NCBI GenBank assembly: GCA_016191115.1
Contig: JACPPG010000049.1
Span: 1-38,208, forward strand
Length of the DNA: 38,208 bases
Direction of reading: 5' to 3'
Source: Planctomycetia bacterium
GTDB lineage: Bacteria > Planctomycetota > Planctomycetia > Pirellulales > JACPPG01
Under the pieces are notes generated by a model. It ran no database searches, was not told where the DNA came from, and worked only from the letters and a program-made list of their open reading frames with translations. How positions within the stretch are numbered: position 1 is the first letter of the stretch; each line of letters starts with the position of its first letter. A program made the position numbers and the translations under genes. Shown in pieces: positions 31,340-38,208 of this stretch.

Positions 31340-34300
31340 ATGAGCCAACCGCATCTTGTCGAGCGGGAAAGACGCCTGCTGCACGAGCTGGTGCGCGTGG
31401 CGACCGAGCGCGCCGAGGCGGAAGAGTCGACCGCCCGCGCGTTCCACGTGGCACAGAATAAGGTCAAGACGGATTTTGCCGAGACGACGGCCCAGATCGA
31501 GGCCCGGTTCCGCGGCAGTCTGGCTGCGGCCGATCGCGAGCTGGCCGCGACGCGCCAAACGCTCGCCGCGCGGCACGGGGCCGACTCCCAGGCGATCGAA
31601 CAGGAATGCCACGCGGCCGTCGAGCGGATGATCCTCAAGATCGAGACCGCCGAACGCCGCGCTCAGCAGGAGTTGAACGAAGCCCGCTGGCTCGCCCGCA
31701 CGGTCTACGACGCCAGCCGCAAGCGGCTCAAGCAGCAAATCCGCGAGGCGCAGAAGCAGCTTCGCGTGCGGCGGACCGCGGCACGGTCGATTGAGCAGGC
31801 CGCCGCCGATCTGATGGCCGGATGGGGTATGGCAAAGCTCGTCGATCTGGCCGCGATCGAAGAGCACACGACCGTGGCCGAAGGGAACGTGTCCGAGAGT
31901 CTCGCGACCGCTCTAAAGGACGCCGAATCGCGGCTTGGCCTCCTGCGGGCCCTGCGGCTTCCGAAGCTGACGCACGGCGGCAACCTGATTTGGATCTTCA
32001 TCGCGGTCGCGATGGTCGTCGTACCGGCCTTCGGATGGCTGGCCGGCTGGCGCCCGGTGGCGTGGCTCGTGCCCAGCGCCGTGGTAATACTCTCCGCCGG
32101 CACCGCGGCGAGCTTGTGGCTGCGGACCCGCGCACGGCGGCGCGCGGGCGAAGATTATCGAACGCTCGTGGAGTCCGCCCGGCGGGCGGAAGCGTGCTGC
32201 CGGACCGCGATGCGACAGTCGCTGGCCGCCTACGAGCAGAAGCGCAGAGAGATCAAGAGCAAGCGCAACGAGGAATACCGCGCCGCCGCCGAGGCGCAGG
32301 AACCCACACTGGCCAAGTGCCGCGGGCGCCGCGAGATTGACCTGCCGAAACTGACCACCGAAGCCGACGCGCGGCTCGTCGCCCGGCAACGTCAATTCGA
32401 TGAGGATGGGCAAAGGGCGGTCGACCGCCACGTGCAACAGATCGCCGATATCCGCCAAAACCATGAACAGTCGCTGTCGGCGGTCCAAGGCGTCCACAAG
32501 CAGACCCTCGAAGCTAATCAGGCCCGATACGATGCCAACCGCACGGGCTACTTGAACCGTTGGGAGCGCGGCTTCGCGGCGGCCCAAGCCGAACTGGCGA
32601 TAATCGCCGACAAGTCGGCTGCCTCGTGCCCCGACTGGGACGTTCTTTTGAGCGACAAGTGGAAGCCGGCCGAGACGATGCCGGAGGCCATCCGCTTTGG
32701 CCAACTGTCCCTTGATCTGCGGCAGCGCTTAGGACCGGATGCGGCGCGCAAGCTCGCGGCCGATCCCGCGCAGCTACAGTTCGCGCTCCCGGCCTCGCTG
32801 GCGTTTCCCGAGGGCACATCGCTGTACGTCAAGGCGCAGGATGCCGGCCGGCGGACGGCCATCGAGCTATTGCAGACGGTCATGCTCCGCATGCTCTCGA
32901 GCGTGCCGCCGGGCAAGGTGCGATTCACCATTGTCGATCCGGTCGGGCTAGGCCAGAACTTCGCCGCTTTCATGCACCTGGCCGATCACGATGAGGCCCT
33001 CGTCGGTAACCGTATCTGGACCGAGCCCGCGCAGATCGAACAGCGGCTGGCCGATTTGACCGAGCACATGGAAACGGTCATCCAGAAGTATCTGCGCGAC
33101 GAGTTCCCGACGATCGAAGCGTATAACGAAGCGGCCGGCGAGGTCGCCGAGCCCTTCCGCGTGCTGGTTGTGGCCAACTTTCCGGCCTCCTTCACCGAGG
33201 CTGCCGCGCGGCGCCTGCTTAGCATCGCGGCCAGCGGGCCGCGCTGCGGCGTGCATCTCTTGCTCACGGTCGATTCGCGGCTGCCCGCTCTGCCGGGGAT
33301 TCGCCTGGCGGACCTGCAGCAGCACGCGACCGTTTTCACTGCCACGAACGATCAGCTCGCCTGGCAGGACGCGGACTTCAAGGACATTCCGCTATCGGTC
33401 GAGGCGCCGCCCTTGGAGCAGTGCAAGCCGCTCTTGCATCGGATCGGCGCCGCCGCCGTGAGGGCAAAGCGCGTCGAGGTGCCCTTCGACGCCATCGCGC
33501 CGGAGCCCGACCGCTATTGGACGAGCGACAGCCGGCACGGCATCGACGTGCCGCTGGGTCGCGCGGGGGCCACACGTCTGCAGCACCTGCGGCTCGGTCA
33601 CGGAACTTCGCAGCACGTGCTGATCGCGGGCAAGACGGGCTCGGGGAAATCGACGCTCCTGCACGCTCTGGTGACCAATGCCGCGCTCCGCTACAGCCCG
33701 GATGACCTGGAGCTGTACCTGGTCGACTTCAAGAAGGGGGTGGAGTTCAAGACATACGTCACGCACCAGTTGCCGCACGCGCGGGTCGTGGCGATCGAGA
33801 GCGAGCGGGAGTTCGGCTTGAGCGTGATGCAGCGCCTGGACACCGAAATGCGCATCCGCGGCGATCGATTCCGCGAAGTCGGCGTGCAGGACATCGCCGG
33901 CTATCGCGAACACCACGGGAAGCTGCCGCGGATCCTGTTCATCGTCGACGAGTTCCAGGAGTTCTTCGTCCATGATGACAAGCTGGCCCAAGAGGCGTCG
34001 CTGTTGCTGGATCGCCTGGTGCGGCAGGGTCGTGCCTTTGGGATTCACGTGCACCTGGGCTCGCAAACGCTCGGTGGGGCCTACACTCTCGCCCGCAGCA
34101 CGCTGGGGCAAATGGCCGTGCGGATTGCCCTGCAGTGCAGCGAGGCCGACGCGCATTTGATCTTGAGCGAGGATAACTCGGCGGCGCGGCTCCTGTCGCG
34201 GCCTGGCGACGCCATCTACAACGACGCCAACGGCCTGGTCGAAGGGAACCATCCGTTTCAAGTGGTGTGGCTGCCGGACGACCGTCGCGAGGTCTATTTG

Positions 34301-35302
34301 CGCGAAGTGGCGCAGTTGGCGGTCGAGCGACCACTAGTGCGGCGGCCATCGCAGATTGTCTTCGAGGGCGCGCAGCCGGCCGATATCGAGAAGAACGCGA
34401 CGTTGGCCGAGTTATTTGACTCGCAAGTTCAACCATCGGCGGTGACCGCGCCGCGCGTCTGGCTGGGGGAGCCGCTGGCGATCGAGGAGGCGACGTCCGC
34501 GACGTTCCCGCGCCGTGGCGGTGCGAATCTGTTGTGGCTCGGTCAGAACGACACGGCGGTCGCCGGCATGCTCACGGCGGCCGTGCTGAGCCTGGCGGCA
34601 CAGTCACTACCGCCGGGCGACGACAGCGCGAGCGACCTGCCGCAGTGCGTGATCCTAAACGGCGGCTCGACCGATCGCGACCACGGCGGCACGTTCCGGC
34701 AGTTGGCCAGCCTGTTGCCGGGCAAGATCCGCTTGGCGCCGGCCGGCGAGACGGCGGCCGTGATGGCCGAGCTGGCGGCCGAGGTGTCGCGCCGCCAGGC
34801 ATCGAGCGGCGATGCGGCGCCGGTTTTCCTGTTGGTGTTCGACCTGCCGCGGCTTCGCGAGCTGCGGCGGCAGGAGGACGACTTCAGCTTTTCGCGCGGC
34901 GCCGAGCCCGAGCGCCCGCGGCCCGACCGCCAGTTCGCCGAGATATTGCGCGACGGGCCGAGCGTGGGCGTACACGTCCTGGCGTGGTGCGACACGCTCA
35001 CCAGCTTCAACCGCATGCTCGACCGGCAGGCCCTGAAGGAATTCGAGACGCGCGTGCTGTTGCAGATGAGCGCGGCCGATTCGAGCATGCTGGTGGACAC
35101 GCCGGCGGCCAGCCAGTTAGGCCGCCACCGCGCGTATCTTCACTGCGAAGACGAAGGGCGTTTGGAAAAATTCCGCCCGTTCTCGATTCCGTCGACTGAA
35201 TGGCTCGAGCGGATTTGCCAACGAATCTCACAACGCGCTATCGTCGGCGCACCCTCGGCCGTGACCGCGGAGCCGGCTCAGGAAGCGCTCGATCGCTCGT
35301 AG
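31340..35302 (+). CDS. FtsK/SpoIIIE-type ATPase of an ESX-like system (EssC/EccC-like)
   Basis: This 1320-residue protein has a long N-terminal coiled coil (1-210), two membrane helices (about 216-236 and 241-262), a second coiled coil (265-430) and three ATPase-like regions. The first (about 490-690) lacks a P-loop. The second (about 740-960) has Walker A GKTGSGKST (764-772) and Walker B ILFIVDE (Asp870, Glu871), so it is active. The third (about 1062-1290) has a degenerate P-loop (LLWLGQNDTAVAG). This row is like EccC/EssC, the motor of type VII secretion, where one ATPase domain is fully active. The N-terminus is coiled coil, not FHA. It is preceded by two WXG100-like genes. FtsK proper is unlikely: no gamma domain or four-helix N-terminus. 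Confidence 0.88.
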   Translation: MSQPHLVERERRLLHELVRVATERAEAEESTARAFHVAQNKVKTDFAETTAQIEARFRGSLAAADRELAATRQTLAARHGADSQAIEQECHAAVERMILKIETAERRAQQELNEARWLARTVYDASRKRLKQQIREAQKQLRVRRTAARSIEQAAADLMAGWGMAKLVDLAAIEEHTTVAEGNVSESLATALKDAESRLGLLRALRLPKLTHGGNLIWIFIAVAMVVVPAFGWLAGWRPVAWLVPSAVVILSAGTAASLWLRTRARRRAGEDYRTLVESARRAEACCRTAMRQSLAAYEQKRREIKSKRNEEYRAAAEAQEPTLAKCRGRREIDLPKLTTEADARLVARQRQFDEDGQRAVDRHVQQIADIRQNHEQSLSAVQGVHKQTLEANQARYDANRTGYLNRWERGFAAAQAELAIIADKSAASCPDWDVLLSDKWKPAETMPEAIRFGQLSLDLRQRLGPDAARKLAADPAQLQFALPASLAFPEGTSLYVKAQDAGRRTAIELLQTVMLRMLSSVPPGKVRFTIVDPVGLGQNFAAFMHLADHDEALVGNRIWTEPAQIEQRLADLTEHMETVIQKYLRDEFPTIEAYNEAAGEVAEPFRVLVVANFPASFTEAAARRLLSIAASGPRCGVHLLLTVDSRLPALPGIRLADLQQHATVFTATNDQLAWQDADFKDIPLSVEAPPLEQCKPLLHRIGAAAVRAKRVEVPFDAIAPEPDRYWTSDSRHGIDVPLGRAGATRLQHLRLGHGTSQHVLIAGKTGSGKSTLLHALVTNAALRYSPDDLELYLVDFKKGVEFKTYVTHQLPHARVVAIESEREFGLSVMQRLDTEMRIRGDRFREVGVQDIAGYREHHGKLPRILFIVDEFQEFFVHDDKLAQEASLLLDRLVRQGRAFGIHVHLGSQTLGGAYTLARSTLGQMAVRIALQCSEADAHLILSEDNSAARLLSRPGDAIYNDANGLVEGNHPFQVVWLPDDRREVYLREVAQLAVERPLVRRPSQIVFEGAQPADIEKNATLAELFDSQVQPSAVTAPRVWLGEPLAIEEATSATFPRRGGANLLWLGQNDTAVAGMLTAAVLSLAAQSLPPGDDSASDLPQCVILNGGSTDRDHGGTFRQLASLLPGKIRLAPAGETAAVMAELAAEVSRRQASSGDAAPVFLLVFDLPRLRELRRQEDDFSFSRGAEPERPRPDRQFAEILRDGPSVGVHVLAWCDTLTSFNRMLDRQALKEFETRVLLQMSAADSSMLVDTPAASQLGRHRAYLHCEDEGRLEKFRPFSIPSTEWLERICQRISQRAIVGAPSAVTAEPAQEALDRS

Positions 35303-35455
35303 CGATACGGCTTGAGTGCCTGCAGAGACAAGTGCAGATCGTGGCTTGGGAACGCGTATTGGCTGAGAAGCGGCAAGATCAAGCCACGGGCGTCGAATTC
35401 CCCCCAGCAAAAAAGTCGATTTCCAAAACGCATTACAACGATTCGGGAGTAGGTG

Positions 35456-36736
35456 GTGAAGACCGTGACACGGCGTTCTCGCCCCCTTTATTTCGGTTTG
35501 GCATTGGTGGCGGTTTGCCTCGCATGGGTATTCGCCGACCATTTGTGGCCACGCACGGCCGAAGCTCCCACCGAGTTGTTGCCGCCGACGGGCTCTCTGC
35601 CGGTTGGCAGAACTTCCTATCATTGGGTCGACGTGTCGCCAGAGACACTCGGGGCGAATCCGGGGACAAAGCGCGAACTCATGGTGCACGTCTGGTATCC
35701 GGCGAAACACCAGACGACAGACGCGCCGGCACCTTACATCCCAGGGTTCTCGACCATTGAGGCTGCCCTCGGAAAGAAGAACCTGAAGGCCGAACTCGGT
35801 GACTTCTACGAGGCGCTTTCATCGGCGCGCACGCACGTCGTCGCGGATGCCGACGTCAGCTCCGACTCGACCAGGTATCCCGTGATTCTTCTCACTCATG
35901 GGCTACGGTACAACGCCCTTGGCTACAGCACGTTGGGCGAGGACCTGGCGAGCCACGGTTACGTCGTGGTGGGGGTTGACCACCCTGCGACGGCCTTCGC
36001 GGTCCTGTTCCCCGACGGGCAAGTCACACGTTTTCCGGAATCCGAGTGGAGTCAACGCCACACGGCCGAGGAGACGCTTGCATTCGAGCGCCGGTTCGTG
36101 GACCTTTGCGGAGCGGACCTGGTGTTCGTCCTGAACCAGTTGGAGCAGCTTGCGTCAGGCGAGATACCCAGTCGATTCCAAGGTCGGCTTGACACAGCTC
36201 GCATCGGCGTCTTCGGCCATTCGTTTGGCGGACGCGTAGCGGCAAGGGCATGCCAACTCGACGGGCGCCTGAAGGCGGGGATCGTTTCCGATGGTTTCGG
36301 ACGAGCGATGACCGTCGAGAAGAATTTCGACGGCAGCACGATGGATCAACCCATGATGATCCAGTACGCGAGGAGAGTTCCCCGCGCCGGGATAGAGAGG
36401 GAGATGGCGCTACGACAGACTCCGGGCGAAGACTTGGAGGAGGTACTTCGCCAGCCGCGCCAGGAGTTTTGCGAGAGCGTGAAGGGAGGCAGCTACGAAG
36501 TCACGTTCAGCACCCCTGGCATCATCCATGAAAGCTTCAGCGACTTGCCGTTGCTCGAGAGCGGCCAGAATGCCGAAACGATGAACGATCGTCAAAGAAC
36601 GATGGCAATCGTTCGCATTTACACCCGTGCGTTCTTTGACCGCTATTTGCGCGAGCGGCCGGCGCCCGAGCTCGACCGCACACCCGACAACGTGAGCGAA
36701 GTTGAGCTGACGCACCATACTTTCCGCGCGCAGTGA
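35456..36736 (+). CDS. Alpha/beta hydrolase, PAF-acetylhydrolase-like
   Basis: This protein of about 426 residues begins with a membrane anchor or signal (YFGLALVAVCLAWVFA). The hydrolase fold follows: strands VPVILLTHG-type (YPVILLTHGLRYNALGY) with the oxyanion HG, and the nucleophile Ser in IGVFGHSFGGRVAAR. The layout with an N-terminal VWYPA segment resembles platelet-activating-factor acetylhydrolase and related dienelactone-type esterases. A catalytic His is probably in GIIHESFSDL. It likely acts outside the cytoplasm on an ester or lipid. GTG 35456 is favoured by GGGAG six bases upstream; GTG 35453 would add one residue. Confidence 0.85.
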   Translation: MKTVTRRSRPLYFGLALVAVCLAWVFADHLWPRTAEAPTELLPPTGSLPVGRTSYHWVDVSPETLGANPGTKRELMVHVWYPAKHQTTDAPAPYIPGFSTIEAALGKKNLKAELGDFYEALSSARTHVVADADVSSDSTRYPVILLTHGLRYNALGYSTLGEDLASHGYVVVGVDHPATAFAVLFPDGQVTRFPESEWSQRHTAEETLAFERRFVDLCGADLVFVLNQLEQLASGEIPSRFQGRLDTARIGVFGHSFGGRVAARACQLDGRLKAGIVSDGFGRAMTVEKNFDGSTMDQPMMIQYARRVPRAGIEREMALRQTPGEDLEEVLRQPRQEFCESVKGGSYEVTFSTPGIIHESFSDLPLLESGQNAETMNDRQRTMAIVRIYTRAFFDRYLRERPAPELDRTPDNVSEVELTHHTFRAQ

Positions 36737-36805
36737 TGCGACCTCGCGCCGGGCGTGTTCGTCGCTTGGGCGCGTCCCGCCCCTTGCGGCGAGAAAGCAG
36801 CCCGC

Positions 36806-36834
36806 TTGCCACGAGCGCTAGCGCCCACTATAAT
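36806..36834 (+). promoter_or_regulatory. Promoter of the sdpR-sdpI unit
   Basis: TTGCCA (36806-36811) and a perfect TATAAT (36829-36834) are spaced by exactly 17 bp, the best sigma-70-type promoter in the window. Transcription should start near 36841, inside the palindrome that follows. Confidence 0.75.
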
Positions 36835-36835
36835 T

Positions 36836-36857
36836 TCGGTGTTTCGCGAAATACCGA
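36836..36857 (+). promoter_or_regulatory. Operator palindrome of the SdpR-like repressor
   Basis: TCGGT-G-TTTCGCGAAA-T-ACCGA is a 22-bp palindrome with 20 matching positions. It covers the predicted transcription start and the site just downstream of TATAAT, a place suited to repression. The first gene encodes an ArsR-type DNA-binding protein. Confidence 0.7.
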
Positions 36858-36876
36858 TACTCGCCAAGGCTGCTAG

Positions 36877-37200
36877 ATGAACGAGGTATTCCAGGCACTC
36901 AGCGACCCGACCCGCCGCGCCATCCTGCGGCTGTTGCGCAAGAGCGACATGACGGCCGGGCAAATTAGCGACCGATTCCCACTCGCCCGCTCGACGCTGT
37001 CCGGGCATTTCAACGTGCTCAAGCACGCTGGGCTTATCGTGGCGGAAAAGCGCGGCACGAGTATCGTCTACAGCCTCAACGTCTCGGTCGTCGAGGAAAC
37101 CGTGGCGGCCGTCCTCGATCTCTTCAACGCGGCCAGTCATCGAAAGGGGACCAAGCCATGCGCGCGAATTGGCGCAGCGAAGTCGCGCAGCTCATATTGA
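36877..37200 (+). CDS. ArsR-family autorepressor, SdpR type
   Basis: This 107-residue protein has the ArsR winged helix: FQALSDPTRRAILRLLRKSD, then the recognition helix LARSTLSGHFNVLKHAGLI and the wing AEKRGTSIVYSLN. No metal-site cysteines are present. It resembles SdpR, which represses its own operon with SdpI until SdpI captures it at the membrane. The last 14 codons overlap the sdpI-like gene by 43 bp, in a different frame. No ribosome-binding site is evident. Confidence 0.87.
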   Translation: MNEVFQALSDPTRRAILRLLRKSDMTAGQISDRFPLARSTLSGHFNVLKHAGLIVAEKRGTSIVYSLNVSVVEETVAAVLDLFNAASHRKGTKPCARIGAAKSRSSY

Positions 37201-37829
37201 TCGCCACGATGTTCGCCGCGACGGCGATCCTGTGGCCTGTTGCGCCAAATCGGATGCCCGTGCACTGGAACCTGGCGGGCCAGCCCGACCGCTACGGCCG
37301 CAAATTCGAGGGGCTCCTGGTGGCCCCTTTGACCGCGCTCGGGCTGTATCTCATGTTTCTGGTTTTGCCGCGGATCGACCCACTCCGTAGTGCCTATGCC
37401 GCGTTCGCGCGGCCGTACGCGATCCTTCGAGTGGCGACGATCGCCCTGATCGCCGTGGTCCATGCCATTATCCTGTTGGTGGCGTTTGGATATAAGGTGG
37501 ACGTCGGGTTGGTCGTGCCGCTCGCCGTCGGGATTCTCTTGTGCATCATCGGGAACTTCATGGGCAAGTTCCGGCCGAACTGGTTCGTTGGCGTGCGGAC
37601 GCCTTGGACGCTGTCGAGCCGCGCCTCGTGGAACAAGACCCATCGTCTGGCAGGCCGGATGTTCATCGCCACGGGTATCGCGCTCGGGATCTTCGCTTTC
37701 GTGCAAAGCGCGTGGATGCTGTGTGTCGTCTTGGCAATGGTGGCCCTGATGGTTGTCGTCTTGCCGGTCTATTCGTACGTGGTCTGGCGGCACGACCCCG
37801 AACGGCTTCGCTCGGTGGAGAGTTTGTAG
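37158..37829 (+). CDS. SdpI-family membrane protein
   Basis: This 223-residue membrane protein has six hydrophobic segments. It carries the family signs MPVHWNLAGQPDRYG near the N-terminus (a DUF1648-type segment) and the SdpI core NFMGKFRPNWFVGVRTPWTL then SRASWNKTHRLAGRMF. In Bacillus subtilis SdpI gives immunity to the SDP killing peptide and signals to SdpR. Here no killing-peptide gene is visible, so the job may be defence against foreign peptides or an envelope-sensing role. AAAGGGGA at 37143-37150 precedes the ATG. Confidence 0.92.
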   Translation: MRANWRSEVAQLILIATMFAATAILWPVAPNRMPVHWNLAGQPDRYGRKFEGLLVAPLTALGLYLMFLVLPRIDPLRSAYAAFARPYAILRVATIALIAVVHAIILLVAFGYKVDVGLVVPLAVGILLCIIGNFMGKFRPNWFVGVRTPWTLSSRASWNKTHRLAGRMFIATGIALGIFAFVQSAWMLCVVLAMVALMVVVLPVYSYVVWRHDPERLRSVESL

Positions 37830-38146
37830 CACGGTTGGCGAAGTCCGTCGCTATCGGTTTGGAGGCTGAGATCACATGGCTCGTCCGCACGATTGGTGAC
37901 AGGCGGCACGCTGGCGCGCGAGAGAACGGACGCATGCACAATGATTCATATGAGCGGCAATGAATCCGTGGCGGCAACGTGCGCGATCGATCACGCGTCC
38001 CTCGAGAGACGGACGAGCATCCGCCAGCCGCCTGATGCCTTTAGGATCGACCGAAAAATAACTTCTCCTGTAACTCTTTAGCCGTGTGAAGTTGATCTTG
38101 GTGAAATTGGGCTGGTGTTTTATGACGATGGGCATTGATCAGTGGC
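37830..38146. other. Intergenic region without a clear gene
   Basis: I see no domain, RNA gene or repeat. A 62-codon frame at 37893-38081 has no ribosome-binding site and no recognisable product. The base composition falls to AT-rich near 38050-38120, which suggests a promoter area for a gene to the right. Confidence 0.45.
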
Positions 38147-38208
38147 ATGGATGCCGAACGCATGTCTGTCGCTACGTTGCCGGATTTGGGACCGCGGCTG
38201 ACCGCCGA
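38147..38208 (+). CDS. Possible 5' end of a gene cut by the window edge
   Basis: An ATG at 38147 opens a frame (MDAERMSVATLPDLGPRLTA) that runs off the right edge; an inner ATG lies at 38162. No good ribosome-binding site is visible and only 20 codons can be read, so this is a weak call. Confidence 0.25.
   Translation, partial: MDAERMSVATLPDLGPRLTA

Noticed and set aside
31340..35302. Chromosome-segregation FtsK
   Set aside because: It lacks the four-helix N-terminus and the DNA-reading gamma domain, has three ATPase-like regions, and is preceded by WXG100-like genes.
37893..38081. 62-codon plus-strand open frame
   Set aside because: No ribosome-binding site, no recognisable sequence and no supporting neighbour.

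Overview
The window looks like a piece of chromosome from a planctomycete, probably of the Pirellulales. This rests on high GC, many short single genes and small operons on both strands, very large type I signal peptidases, several dispersed palindromic repeats that I know from that group, secreted c-type cytochromes, and a PQQ dehydrogenase with the lanthanide-type active site. No database search was possible, so the taxonomy is inference.

Layout. 1-1100: no convincing gene except a minus-strand tRNA-Pro(UGG) with promoter and terminator, then two inverted-repeat elements. 1110-3039: a three-gene plus-strand unit (winged-helix regulator, SRPBCC/AHSA1 protein, VOC protein) behind a palindromic operator. 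3299-5728: NDH-2-like flavoprotein, Fpg-family DNA glycosylase and a tiny lipoprotein. 5729-6345: decayed minus-strand coding sequence with one clear frameshift. 6437-7450: fructose-1,6-bisphosphatase. 7487-10877: a secreted mono-haem cytochrome, a Tat-type ApbE and a DedA protein, with five copies of a 23-bp palindromic repeat, two of them inside coding sequence. 10928-12004: unknown secreted protein. 12005-12249: an IS630-like relic beside a REP-like palindrome.

12300-17725 (minus) is a compact lanthanide-type PQQ alcohol dehydrogenase operon: dehydrogenase, a protein with three fused MoxJ/XoxJ-like binding domains, and a dihaem cytochrome c. 18010-22066 holds an M29 aminopeptidase, a long coiled-coil protein and LptB. 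22148-25559 (minus) holds two tandem oversized signal peptidases I, each with a CxxC...CxxC insert after the serine box and a second inserted beta-rich domain. 25602-29587 holds a DinB-like protein, then (minus) a YtrA-type GntR regulator, ABC ATPase, permease and a zinc-ribbon membrane protein.

29982-35302 (plus) is the most interesting block: a WXG100-like protein, a coiled-coil protein, a second small W-x-D protein and a 1320-residue coiled-coil/transmembrane/FtsK-SpoIIIE ATPase. Together they look like a minimal type VII (ESX-like) secretion locus without the other usual components. 35456-37829: a PAF-acetylhydrolase-like hydrolase, then an SdpR/SdpI pair with a near-consensus promoter and palindromic operator. 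The right edge (37830-38208) has no secure gene.
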